64,000 nt of DNA. Source: Ceratorhiza oryzae-sativae. Taxonomy: Eukaryota > Basidiomycota > Agaricomycetes > Cantharellales > Ceratobasidiaceae. The stretch lies in NCBI GenBank assembly GCA_030998015.1, contig JARWMV010000239.1, forward strand, positions 186,001-250,000, given 5' to 3'. Both the position numbers and the translations under genes were made by a program. How positions within the stretch are numbered: position 1 is the stretch's first letter; every line of letters starts with the position of its first letter. The notes below the pieces were generated by a model that saw nothing but the letters and a program-made list of their open reading frames with translations, did not search any database and was not told the DNA's origin. Shown here piece after piece: positions 11,627-22,503 of the stretch.

Positions 11627-13313
11627 CATTATTCATGGCTCGGGTGCCGCAGAAGCTAATAGTTGGGGTTGTCCTTGTACTAGTGATCATGCGAAAAGTA
11701 AGCCTTATGGTAGCGATATGTGTAAATTTTGACTTACTCCATTTAGATGATCATGGAAAGGTCCACCACCCGGCACGTACTGGTATCCTATGATTTTGAT
11801 TAATAATTTCTGTGGCGTATAATTAGAAACGGTATGAAACGACGTGAACCGTAAACCAGCGGTATGCTTCAGGCCATGTCAGATATGGCTGGGGAGTTTT
11901 TGTATAGTTAGGATCAGGCACATTGAGAGAAGGGTAATTTTACGCCTGACGAGTTAATTCGGCTGTATTTGGATCAGGGTGAGCCATGCGAGAGCTTCAG
12001 TGCGCCTGTGATACAGAACCGAAAGACACCAATTATAGGATAGGTTGAATGAGTTCAAGTTTTTTTATAAGTTGAGTTAGAATAGCGAATCGCGCAGTGT
12101 GTGTCTACGAGGCGTAACATGTCGTATGAATAAACTAGGCGTTCGAGAGAAGGGCGATAATAGAAACACGCCACGGCGACAGCTCTAACAAACGGTGGCC
12201 GAGTACTCGCTCTCGCGTGTCTGCGGGCTGCGACTTACGCATGTGGTTTCGCTATGCTCTCGGTATTTATATTTGTTCATGACGAAAGTGATCTGATGGC
12301 TGATCTGGAGCCAAGCAAAGGGTGCATGGGGGGGGAGCGTGGCATGACGCCTGCATTCATTGAGTGTAGGCAGGCCCGCTGGCCGCATAAAATAGGCTTT
12401 ATTGTAAACACACTCTAAATCTATCTAGGGCATGTGCAGCGTCGGCAAAATCGTGATGGTTATTTAGCACCCGGTTTGCCGTTTAAGCACGAGGAGCACC
12501 CACATAGGACAAACTAGGGATCAAGTAACAAAACTATCAAGCTGCTAACTAGATTCAATATTTAGTTTATAAGCCCCTTTAGGGAATCCTTTGTAACATA
12601 GGGCAAATGGAATAAGTAGAATAAAATGGTTTCGGATGCGATTGGCCACTGTCGTGCGCGATGGAGTTGCGCATATACCCAGAAAGACTGTACTATGCAC
12701 GCAGTAATTCTAGCGTATTTGTCAATTTGAGTCAAGAAATGAAGCGATACACGTACAATATGTAGCGTTGAGCCACAGGGGGCCAAGCACACCCGAGCGT
12801 TACAAATAGGGGGATAAACGATGACTGTTCACGCAAGGTAAGACATCGATGTGAGCAGCGCCTGATAAACCGATAAATGTAGCGCATATATTGGTTGAAA
12901 CAGAAGTGTTGACCAACACAAAGCGCATTGGTATATGGGACGAGGCGTAGTCCGAGCTTCAGCTGATTAAATTTAGGGACCAAGTGGCATGCAAGGACAA
13001 TCTTGATCGCAACGATCACAATTATGCATCGTCCATTCCTCGAATCAACCTCGGGATCTGTAGAGTCTCTGTCTAATTCAAGACACACGGTCGAGACGTA
13101 TTCATCTCATTCTCCGGCGCTAGTACGATAGAGAATGCAACATTTACGCAACATGGAGAAGCTTCGGGATGCAAAAAAATCGACGTGCGCGACGGCGAAA
13201 TAGATCAGGTAAGTGATTTGGAAGGCATGGTAAATCAATGATCCGTTTGATCAAGAACCCAGGGCTCACATACTCAAAGAGTCTTTGTTAGTGACACCTC
13301 TCTTTACTAGACA
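11627..13313. other. Intergenic region without recognisable gene
   Basis: About 1.7 kb, AT-rich in places. Minus-strand frames at 12562-13088 are low-complexity aromatic/Arg reading with no domain. No repeat, RNA gene or transposon end was recognised. Confidence 0.45.
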
Positions 13314-14299
13314 ATGTCACCTCTAAACTCTTCGGTTGAATTGTCCCTGTCTAACTGTTCCAAAAATACGCTCGCCAATCTCCTTGACTTGGTGAAAAGT
13401 TCAACTTGCTCAGCAGGATCTCCAAAGCTTGCACGCGACGAGCTACTCACTTTGTGGCACGCACAGTTCGAAGAGTGGGTCTGCGCCAGAGAAACGGCCG
13501 AGCAATGGGAGTTACGTCTGCATGGTGTCAAGTCCATCTCGCTTCTAGAAGGAATTGAAGAGGCCAGGGAGGAGCTAGGAATCAGGTTCAGGCAAGTGCA
13601 AGGTCCGCGTGCAAAGTCAATTTCGGGGATGTTAGTCTTGTTTATCCGCAAGATACGAGTGGAGCGCTGTATCCCACACCTTGAATCTGAGAATGACTGG
13701 GAAACTGCGTGGGTCGATTGAGGATGAACTGGTAGACCACAACTGGTCCCACATCTACAGCAGCCCGCCGTCTCTCCCTGTGTACTTCCTGCTGTTATGA
13801 GTGCTGTATCCAGCGTAGCTGAGCCCAACTCGGGCACAAAGAGAGCCAGATAAATCTTGGTATACTGTAGTTTCAAGAGGTCTCGATTTTGTTTATGCGC
13901 CGACGCCATCGGTCAAACTTTCCTTCCAGCACAGCGGAAAGTGGCTCCACTTGCATCATGCTAATAAATCCACAAGTGCAGTCCATATGCAAGGAAACCA
14001 AACTACTCACTGAAAGCCGTGCCTTCAAGTTAGAACTCGACGTGTGGATTCGAGAGCTAGTAGATAACATTAGTACGTCTTGATTGTGTCAATGTGTTAT
14101 ATTGTAGCAGACATGAATGATTATTTCCACAGAAGCACGCCCGTGTCAGTGTATGACCGACGAGGAAGCCATGTATCACGCCATACCTCTGGTAACTACA
14201 GAAAGGTGGAATGATGGCCGCCAAGGCGTTATTGGCCCCACTTTCACGCACGACAAGCTAATCCGGTGCCGCAATGCAGAACCCGTTGCAAGCAATTAG
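13314..14299 (+). CDS. Unrecognised, fragmentary coding region
   Basis: Three stretches on the plus strand look coding but could not be joined with confidence. The first, 13314-13721, starts with ATG and reads an acidic helical segment (ARDELLTLWHAQFEEW, LLEGIEEAREELGIRFRQ). The second, about 13889-14070, contains ESRAFKLELDVWIRELVDNI and ends near a GTACGT donor. The third, about 14125-14299, contains CMTDEEAMYHAIPLV and WNDGRQGVIGP, with a TAG. Between the first two, a shifted frame (EDELVDHNWSHIYSSPP, about 13715-13798) is also open, which suggests a one-base break near 13700. No domain is recognised. It could be one gene together with 14310-14608. Confidence 0.35.
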
Positions 14300-14309
14300 G
14301 AAATAATAC

Positions 14310-14608
14310 GATTTTAAAAGCCTTGAACCGTTCTCGTACATTATCTTTGACGAAGCATTGGGCAGCGTTCAAGCCTCAACCCCCACCCTGAGCCTGCACG
14401 TATACGACTTTCTCTCTCCCCAGGTGAACGGTATCCCGGCGGCCGCGTGCCAAAAGAGTTGCAGTGGATTGATTTATCCTTGGCGCCGCTTCAGTCGCAG
14501 ACCATTCTATATGTTGCATTGGAGCGCAGACGTCGAGCATCGTCTCTGGGATCACTGTCTATTTTCGCCATGCAACCAGCACTTTCCGTCCCTGGTGGCT
14601 TGTGATTT
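14310..14608 (+). CDS. Unrecognised coding fragment with a probable one-base break
   Basis: The plus strand reads EPFSYIIFDEALGSVQAS and LSLHVYDFLSP up to a C4 run at 14418-14421. Past that point the neighbouring frame reads ERYPGGRVPKELQWIDLSL, then QSQTILYVALERRRRASS, to TGA at about 14608. Adding one base at the C run makes a single continuous frame. No family was recognised. It may be the 3' part of the coding region that starts at 13314. Confidence 0.35.
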
Positions 14609-14983
14609 CCACAGCCTTATTTTGAGCGGTTGCAAAAATGTGTGGCGGCGCATGTAGCCTGCTTCGAGTGAGGTCGATCATCATCCTCGGGATGATAATC
14701 AAACCTGCAGGAGCTATGCATTATCCGGGTGTATATGGGCGCGCTTTGGAATCGAGCCGCCGCGATCATCTCTGCAGAGATCCGGGTACCAAAATTTGAT
14801 GATGCTCCAGAAGCGACCAACTTGACTCATCGTTTGACACTGACGTGCCACTGACTCGCCAATGTCACGCCCCGCATATCTATTTGGTACTCTTTTGAAC
14901 TTTGTATTAAACTATTCACAACGACAGATCGAATCCAAACGCCAAAAATCTAATCAATACAATAACATCCGTCCGCCCAGATC
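14609..14983. other. Short intergenic region (convergent 3' ends)
   Basis: Lies between the plus-strand unknown gene and the PEPCK stop codon. Presumably holds both 3' UTRs; nothing else recognised. Confidence 0.5.
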
Positions 14984-16936
14984 CTAGTTCACAGGTCCAG
15001 CCAACCGAACCTTGTCCGGAACCTCGCGCTCGTACAACGAAAACGCCTTGCGGAACATGGCGCCGAGCTTCCTGACTTCCTTGTTAAACGCCGCCTTGTC
15101 GCTCCACGCCTTGCGCGGGTCGAGGATCTCCTCGGGCACGCCGTTGCACGCGGTCGGGATCCAGAGACCAAAGACGTCAAACTTGACATAGTCGGCCTGG
15201 GCGAGGGTCCCGTCGTGGATGGCGTCGATGATGGCGCGGGTGTATTTGAGCGGGCAGCGGCGGCCGGTGCCGTACTTGCCGCCGGTCCAGCCAGTGTTGA
15301 TGAGCCAGCAGTTGGCCTTGGTGGCCTCCATCTTTTCGGCGAGCATGGTGGCGTAGCGCGAGGGGTGGCAGACGAGGAAGGGAGCGCTGTAGCAGGTGGA
15401 GAAGGTCGGGAGGGGCTCGAGGACGCCGTCTTCGGTACCGGGGGTCTTGGAGGTGTAGCCGGCCAGGAAGTGGTAGCTGGCCTGCTCGGGGGTGAGCTTG
15501 CTGACTGGGGGGAGGACACCATAGGCGTCGCAGGTCAACATGATGATGTTTGTCGGCTGGTTGGGCGACGAGCAAGGGACTAGTGTGTTGTTAGTCACAT
15601 GCAAATAGAAAGCAAGGGCACAACTCACTCTTGGCACCGGGAATGTACTCGATCGGGTAGGCGCAGCGAGTGTTTTCGGTGATCGAAATATCGTCGTAAT
15701 CGGGGATACGCGAAGCCGGGTTGTACACGACGTTTTCGAGGATAGAGCCGAAACGGATGGCGTTGTAAATCTCGGGCTCCTTTTCGGCGCTCAAGTTGAT
15801 GCACTTGGCGTAGCAGCCACCCTCGATGTTGAAGACACCATGGTCGGACCAGACGTGTTCGTCGTCACCGATGAGCTGACGGCGAGGATCGGTCGAGAGG
15901 GTGGTCTTGCCGGTTCCCGAGAGACCGAAGAAAAGAGTGACGTCCTGCTTTTCAATGCCGACGTTGGCCGAAGAGTGGAGCGAGAGGGTCTTGAACTTGA
16001 CGGGTTGCAAGTAGTGCTGCGGCCGAGAGTGAGGACTCGTGCGAACGGCGGATCGGGCGCACTTACCATGACACTGAAAACACCCTTTTTCATCTCTCCG
16101 GCGTATTCGGTACCGAGGATGACCATTTCCATGCGCTTAAAGTTGATCTCGACCGAGGTGGTGGAGGTCATGCCGGTGGTGAAGCGGTTGGCGGGGAACT
16201 GGCCGGCGTTGTAGATGATAAAGTCGGGCTCGCCAAAGTTGGCGAGTTCCTCCTCGGTGGGACGGATGAGCATGTTGTGCTGGGGGGGGGGGCAATGGGT
16301 GAGTGCAAGTCACGCGACCGGAAACAAGGACGGACCATGAAGAGGGCGTGGTAGGCACGGGCGCAGACGACGCGGACCTTGATCCTGTAGCGCGGGTCCC
16401 AGCCGGCAAAGCCGTCAAAGACGTAGACGAGGTCGCGGGTGTTCAAGTAGTCGATCGCACGCTCGCGGTTGATCTCGAACGTGTGCTCGTCCATCTTGAT
16501 GTTGACGGGGCCCCACCAGATGTCGTCCTTGGAGGTCTCTTCGTAGACGATGCGCTTGTCCTTGGGAGATCGGCCCGTCTTTTTGCCGGAAAAGTTGATG
16601 AGCGCACCCGAGGAGGAGATGACGGCACCTGCGGGGGGTTGTCAATAAGCGTGCGACGCGATCGACGCGGTGTGGGGTACGCACCCTCGTATCGGACGGC
16701 ATCCTCGTAGAGCTGGGCCACGGGGGCGTTGCGCTTGAGGTGGATTTTGGACATGTCGAAGCCGGCATCGGAAAAGTACTCGAGATCCTTGCCGATGACT
16801 GCGCGGGGGGGTGAGAGGAGGTCGGTCGCGACGCGCACACACACTCACGGTTGTTGTCGGCGATCTCCTCGTACTTGCCGGGGTAGCCGAAGATGTGGGG
16901 GGTGACATGGGGGGTGGCGAGCAGATGGGGCATCAT
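14984..16936 (-). CDS. pck1: Phosphoenolpyruvate carboxykinase (ATP-dependent)
   Basis: Catalyses oxaloacetate + ATP to PEP + CO2 + ADP, the committed cytosolic step of gluconeogenesis. Six exons on the minus strand: 16936-16849, 16798-16685, 16628-16336, 16279-16067, 16016-15629 and 15579-14984 (TAG), all phase-consistent. The protein starts [20 protein letters not shown]. Recognised in order: [77 protein letters not shown], the P-loop [39 protein letters not shown] and [20 protein letters not shown]. All catalytic blocks are present and the length (about 560 residues) is normal for the fungal enzyme. An intron at about 16280-16335 contains a long G run. Expression is normally glucose-repressed (family knowledge); no specific site was identified here. 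Confidence 0.96.
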
Positions 16937-18238
16937 GGGTGGTCTGACAGGGGCAAGTGGGCGGGGGGCGGCTGGCGTCTAGGGGCGGGTGAGCAGGGGA
17001 TATAAGGGCGCGGGGGGCGTGTGCGAGGGCAGGTGAGGCTGGATGCGTGAGAGCGCGGTGGGGACGCAGGCAAGTACTCACGGGAACACGTGAACACGGA
17101 GCTCGGGCGCAGGATGCGATGCCCACATCCCGCACGCGCGCCCCAGCCTTTATCCATTTCCGCTGTCCTCCCCGGATCACGCTCCAGTTCATCCAGGCAG
17201 CGCTGCGAGCAGCCAGCCGTCTCCACCCGCGTCGGATCCTCCCGGGCCATCCGTCCCGCCGGCCAATCGGATGTCCCTGCGCCCGCTCCGTTCCTTGCTC
17301 GATTGGTTCTCCAGCGGGCGGGAGCGGACTACGCTAGCACCGACGCCCATCGCGAACACCCCCACGGCCCGGCCCAGGCGAGTCTCGCGACGATGCACCT
17401 GCGGAATTTTCGCCTTTTGCCGACCCCGCGCGCAAGCACAAAAGTCTCGCAAACGCCCGTATCTTTTGCCTGCATCCAGCACATGCACGGTAGGGTTGAG
17501 CCTATAATTGGACCAAGAAGGCAGCATCCCTGTCGAACCCGTCGTTGGCCAGCAAACGGCGACTGGGTTCTTCGCACATCCGAGTTATTTTGATTCAATT
17601 GCGAGGCGCTGGCGAGTAGTTATTTACGTTCATATGAGTCTGCACTACCAACGAGGCGCCAACTGTAAAGAGCACATTGGGGCTCGTCCTCTAATCGAGC
17701 TGCCGTCCCCCACTCCAATAACAAACTTACGGCACACGACACCTCCATGGCGTGCTGGGGCCTTGGCGAGACAGATCATATGACATTTTTTGATCCTGTG
17801 GCTCGTATTCGTCAAACTGGGAGCGTGCCCAGTCGCTATTGGAAGATGTTGATCAGCTGAGGATGTGCAACTATCTCGGCTTGTGGAGCAGATGTGCACG
17901 CGACGATCGCCTATATGCACCAGAATAGACCCTGTCATTCGCCGTGGCGGACGTCCGAGGAGATGGATCGGAGCGTGTGTACATCATAAACACCCGACGA
18001 AACGAAGAATCCAAATCCGTCCAAAGTCGCACCAAGAAGAGATACCCCCATGTCAACGACGTCATGTCCGGGGTTTATTTGTGCACAGACCGTGAGACAT
18101 GGTGAAACACAGCCACATCAAACGCCAAGGCTGTATTGAATGGCTCGGGTGCCTAGGCATAGCCGAACAGCCACACTCGCCTTCTCCCACCACCGAGGTT
18201 TGCTCGACAACCACCCGGCCAAGAGCTTCTCCCCAGTC
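16937..18238. other. Divergent promoter region between PEPCK and the surface-protein gene
   Basis: 1.3 kb between two divergently transcribed genes. The PEPCK-proximal part is G/C-rich on the plus strand (pyrimidine-rich on the transcribed side). CCAAT/ATTGG pentamers occur near 17262 and 17303. No coding sequence recognised. Confidence 0.45.
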
Positions 18239-20192
18239 ATGACCGAGTCGACATTCAACTTTGTGCGTCCTTCGATTTCTCAGAAGCTAACCTTGTTGAT
18301 CTCCCCCGCCAGACCGTCCCCGACACCTCGCCCATGATCACATACGCACCGTATGTGGGAGCAGACGCCACCACCGGCGGATGGGCGAGTGTTGTCCGAC
18401 GTACGTCACCGACTCGGGCGGACAAAACTCGTACATCTGTGACCCGAACAGCGCCCACACCACGAGTTCCTTCAAGGCCAGCGTCCGATTCAATTTCGAA
18501 GGTAGCACGATCCCTCCCGCGCCATCCCATGGTCCCAGCTGACATTGCCAAAAAAAAAAAAAAAAAAAAGGCGTGGGGATCTACCTCGTTGGAAACACGA
18601 CCAACTCGCTCGGGTACGATATCTCGCTCGACGGGGTTCAGTTTCCCGGGAATCCAAAGCCGGATTCGCAAACGTTGTATTCGGCGACGGGGCTTAAACC
18701 CGGCGCACATTCGATTACGCTAACTGTTCGCCAGCCTGCATCGACTGCGAGCCCCGGGTCGGTCACCTTCAAAGAGGCCATCGTAGTCGCTGGCACAGGG
18801 TTGATGGGTGTGTCATGCTGTGACTCGTTCGAGCCCCCGAGTTGATGCGTGCTAATTAGGGCGACTGTGACGAAGAACGTGGTCGACGACGGCGATCCAA
18901 ACATCATATACGATTATCCTTCGGGCGGAAACTGGACAACCGGATACACCTATCCTCAATCCACTGGCCCTCCTGGGAGCACGACCTTTCACGAGAGCTA
19001 CTGGACAAACGCCACTGCCACCCTCAACTTTCAAGGTACGCCCCCCATCAATCTCTTTTTGAGCTATGCCTTAAATGGAACAAGGCACTGCGGTGCTTGC
19101 GTATGGCGCATGTTACTCGCATTCGAGATTTGCTGCATATTCTGCATCCGTGGACGATGCGGCTGAAACTTTGCTCGACGGAACGGTCAACTTGTACTCG
19201 ACGGGTGGTGATGTAGGCTGAAATCCCGACTATATCGCCAACTGTGTTTAGCTGACCTATTCATAGGTAAAGCAACGTTCTGGAAATTGTCTTCGGTACT
19301 TCAAGACAGGTTTAGACCCAGCACAGAGTCACAAACTGGTACTCCGGGTCAAGGATGCCGGGCGCGTGGCAGTGGACTGGATCGAGGTCTATTCCGTTTC
19401 AGGCGGCTCGGCGTGAGTCCAACCTCAATAGCCACTGCCTTTTGTCTTGCCAAGCTGAGAGTACATGTCTATAGCACGAATAACAACCACCAGGGAGGAT
19501 CTGGTTCGAGCTCCAGCTCTTCGTCCATGGCCGGAATACTCGCAGGCGCCATCTCGGGCGGTATCGTGCTCGTTCTGGCTCTGTTGGCGCTCGCGATATT
19601 CATTCGTCGTCGCAAACACACTACGGACCATGTCGAACCAGAAAAAAACTACACCAAACCACAAGGTCCCCCCGGCGGATACGTCGTCACGCCGTATCAG
19701 CCGGCCCCCCAGGTTCATTCGCCGGTGCCGGTACAGCCGCTTCATACTCCACCGGTGGTCCCGCCATGGCCTCAACCTCAGACGCCCGCGCCCACCGTCA
19801 TGGGAGCCGGTGGCGCCATGGGAATGATGGGTGCGGGCAACCGGCTCTCGATCGCTTCATCCGGTGTACCTCTCATCTCGCCTGGACTCGCCTCCACATA
19901 CTCGGCAAGCTCGGGTCCAGGTTGGTCCCCGGGTCCGGGGTCGGTGTATAGCAATCGTCCATCAAGCATGGAGAACCCGGGGTATACTACTCCGAGTATG
20001 CCTTCGGCCATGAACATGGCTGCGGTCGGTTCGGGGAGTAACATGGCCGTGGAGGGCGGAGCGAGTTCTTCTCTGTTTGACGCTGCCAGCTCGATCCGCC
20101 AAGGGATGATGTCCCCTGGTCCGCCGGCGTATGATCAGATGAGTTTTGTGGCGCCTACGCCTGCTCCTTCGGGCAAGCATCAGAACCAGTGA
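18239..20192 (+). CDS. Single-pass transmembrane surface protein with extracellular beta-sandwich-like region (basidiomycete family); one probable frame break
   Basis: The start ATG is at 18239 with a 24-nt first exon. Exon 2 begins at 18313 and reads TVPDTSPMITYAPYVGADAT; later exons read GIYLVGNTTNSLGYDISLDG, then KNVVDDGDPNIIYDYPSGGN, then AVLAYGACYSHSRFAAYSAS and VAVDWIEVYSVSGGSA. After a Gly/Ser linker comes one hydrophobic helix (LAGAISGGIVLVLALLALAI), a stop-transfer FIRRRKH and a long Pro/Gly/Ser cytoplasmic tail ending GKHQNQ (TGA 20190-20192). No classical N-terminal signal peptide is seen. In exon 2 the frame must shift by one base at the TT of 18392-18393 to pass from GGWASV to CPTYVTDSGGQNSYICD. 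The intron 18502-18570 carries an A20 tract directly before its acceptor. Many agaricomycetes have such proteins of unknown function; a sensor or adhesion role is inference. Confidence 0.75.
18550..18569 (+). repeat. A20 homopolymer immediately upstream of a splice acceptor
   Basis: Twenty consecutive A residues followed by G (acceptor AG at 18569-18570) in the intron of the surface-protein gene. A branch-like CTGAC lies just upstream at about 18538. Confidence 0.9.
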
Positions 20193-20750
20193 AGCGGTTT
20201 GTGGCAGGACTTTGTGGATTTTTTTTTGTCTTGTGCGGTCGGGTGGTATCGTCGATTTAATTTTTGGTGCTTGATTCTGTGTGGGTTGTATGCTCTATTT
20301 ATGACGCATGTTCTTATGAATAACGACATGTTAACGGACCATGAGCAATGGACTTTTGTATGGTGTCCCTGCAGGCGTTTTTACTCCTCACGATGAGCGT
20401 TGAAGGGTTTAGCTGGGACAAGGAACGGGGAAGGTGCGTCGCTCACGGCAAACTATCCTCGAGGACTTCTGGTGGCCCATTGACCTAGGTTTGGAGGATT
20501 CTCTGTCGTGACGTTTGTTCATGTTCTCGGCTTGCACTTGGTCCGACGTCCATCCCCCGAGTCTAACGGCAAGTTGACAAAATGCGAGTAAACCATTGCA
20601 GAGTCCTATAGCGGAAAAACAAACAGGCTTTGTGGCAAGCTTCTTGGCGCTTATGACGACGTCATCAAGCGCTCCACACCTTTGCCTCGTGTGGTCCCGG
20701 TAGAAAGCTTAAACCAGGACCGAGGCAGAGCTCTCTCCCATGCCGCCTCC
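20193..20750. other. Intergenic: 3' UTR of surface protein and promoter of GH45-like gene
   Basis: About 560 bases with a T-rich 3' region just after 20210. No coding sequence recognised. Confidence 0.5.
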
Positions 20751-21768
20751 ATGCTCCTCTCGCACGTCCCCTTGCTTATCACGGTTGCATCTGCCGTCCG
20801 CGCCTGGTCGTATCCAAATGACGGAATTGCGACCATGACACACTACACCATGAACGTGGCACGTATTATTATTACACTAGCCGCACCTAGCCCAATCTGA
20901 TGTTATTCAACAGGGAACCATAGCGAGCTGCGGATGTACTGGTGGGAGCACATATTATCCAACCGCCGCCCTTTCCGCACTCGCGTTCGGGAGTGATGGA
21001 ACCGTTGGATTTGGACCGAGCTGTGGTGAGTGATCGAGTCGGTGTCGGCCTCGCGTCCGAGAAAAAAAAAACACATGACAAACGCGTTCGGTGCTCGAAA
21101 CTAGGACGATGCTTCAATCTCACTCTCTTGAACACCTTTCTTTCCACCCCTCCTTTCTACCCTAATCCCACGAAATCGATCGTTGTGAAAGTGACGGACC
21201 AGGTGAGCCGGGATGCTCGTCGGCCGGTCTGAAAAGTAGGGTCGAGTTTCTAAGAAAAAAGTCATTAGTGCCCTGCTATTTCCCAGTGGTGCGACGCGAC
21301 GGAAAAGAAGCCGAATGCGTGAGTCCCTCCTCGATCATAACCTAACCACATGCCATTCACCAGGGGGATACCTCCAAGCGGCGGAATGTGGTTGAACTTT
21401 GATCTCGTCTGGCCATCAGTAGCGATTCCCGATAACTGGTTCCCCTCAGACGAGCGCCTATACGGTACGTCCATCCCTCAATCCGTCGTAGCACCCGTTT
21501 TTCAAACTCGTTCGGAACTTGATAGGGTACACGGTAAGCCCAGGCTCTCAGACAAGTGTCGATGGTGATCCCGGCATTTCTCACGCATTTTCCCCCCCTC
21601 GATCACCAGGATTTTGGTGTATGGAACGTAAGCTATCAATCTGTCTCATGCGTTGATGCTTGGGCCGGGGGACATGATCCTGCTGCGCTGGGAAGCGTGA
21701 ACAACCTAGGTAATAGTGTATGCTGCCCAGCCGATCCACTCACACCCGTGAGTATCTATGTTGTATGA
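20751..21768 (+). CDS. Secreted GH45-like / endoglucanase-V-like protein (double-psi beta-barrel fold)
   Basis: The start ATG at 20751 opens a signal peptide (MLLSHVPLLITVASAVRAWS). Exons: 20751-20855, 20914-21025, 21105-21202, 21269-21318, 21364-21464, an 8-nt exon 21526-21533, and 21610-21768. The mature part reads IASCGCTGGSTYYPTAALS, FGPSCGRCFNLTLLN, SIVVKVTDQCP, QWCDATEKKPNAGG, MWLNFDLVWPSVAIPDNWFP and WNVSYQSVSCVDAW. This follows the order of basidiomycete GH45 endoglucanases (CGRCF, VVKVTDxCP, FDL with a candidate catalytic Asp, FP, VSC). These enzymes cut beta-1,4-glucan; expansin-like relatives are non-catalytic, so activity is not proven. The C-terminal end (GNSVCCPADPLT..., TGA) could extend through a GTGAGT donor overlapping 21750. 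It is convergent with the AA14 gene. Confidence 0.8.
21526..21533 (+). other. 8-nt micro-exon of the GH45-like gene
   Basis: Sequence GGTACACG lies between an acceptor (GATAG) and a donor (GTAAGC). It joins TAC-G from exon 5 and GAT-TTT of exon 7 in frame to give LYGYTDFGVWN. Confidence 0.65.
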
Positions 21769-22150
21769 CATCCTCCCCGAGCTCAGTTCGTCCGTGATGC
21801 TGTAGAACGGCACAATATGCCCATCGACCGGTGGCGCGCCGGACACGGGAACATCGTCAGCCATGCGAACCTTTTCAGCTTCCGGGTTCATCGCTCTTCT
21901 GGCGATCTCTGTCCACTTGACCAGTCTAGCATGGGAGTTACCCTAGATGAAATCGAAAAGAATATACCCACAGGATACCCTAGGCTGAGCTGTTTTATAT
22001 TACGAATTACCCAAGATGAGATGTATTCCCCACTAAATGCAGTTCATATACCCATGCCAGCTTGGGAATTAATTACGAGGGCGAGATCATCATGTTCTGG
22101 TCGTCAAATTCGGTCACAAATATGCTTTACGTCGTACCCATTCTCAGGCA
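21690..22150. repeat. Diverged direct duplication, copy A
   Basis: Resembles 25100-25545 in the same orientation. Shared landmarks include CCTAGGCTGAGCT, TGTATTCC, ACTAAAT, TTCATATA and the stretch around 22125-22145 (AATATGCTTTACGTCGTACC here, AATATGCTCTACATCATACC in copy B). In copy B that stretch is the PP5 stop-codon region, so copy A carries a relic of a PP5 3' end. By eye roughly two thirds of positions match over the best 100 bases. Confidence 0.6.
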
Positions 22151-22503
22151 CATCGCTTTGTAACCCATTTTTCACCAGCATTGCCCTGCAGCCAAATAGA
22201 CTCAATAGTGATGACCAGCCAGAAATTTGGTCACAAGTATTGGAGAAGCCGTTGCTGGTGCCGTGTCGCAGCCGGTAAATAAACGATCCAATGCTATCAA
22301 CACAAGTATTGAACAAAACGTTCAGGACTGTGTAGTACAAATAACAACAATCATGATAATAAAAGCGGAAAATGACGCTTTCAGCCCGACGAATGCATTC
22401 AAGGAATCAAAAGGGGAATAGACGCCCAAAGTTAACATTACCATGCTGTTGAAGGGATCAACTCAGTTGAAGGTTCAGGAATAGGAAAAGGTAAATTACC
22501 GGC
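22151..22503. other. Spacer downstream of the AA14 stop codon
   Basis: About 350 bases, AT-rich after 22270. It may contain further decayed PP5-related sequence, but similarity is too weak to claim. No gene recognised. Confidence 0.4.

Noticed and set aside
13307..13909. 200-codon minus-strand frame opposite the unknown gene
   Set aside because: Ser/Cys-rich shadow of the plus-strand frame; no start context, splice signals or domain.
15215..15583. Gly/Val-rich plus-strand frame opposite PEPCK
   Set aside because: Antisense shadow of a GC-rich conserved exon.
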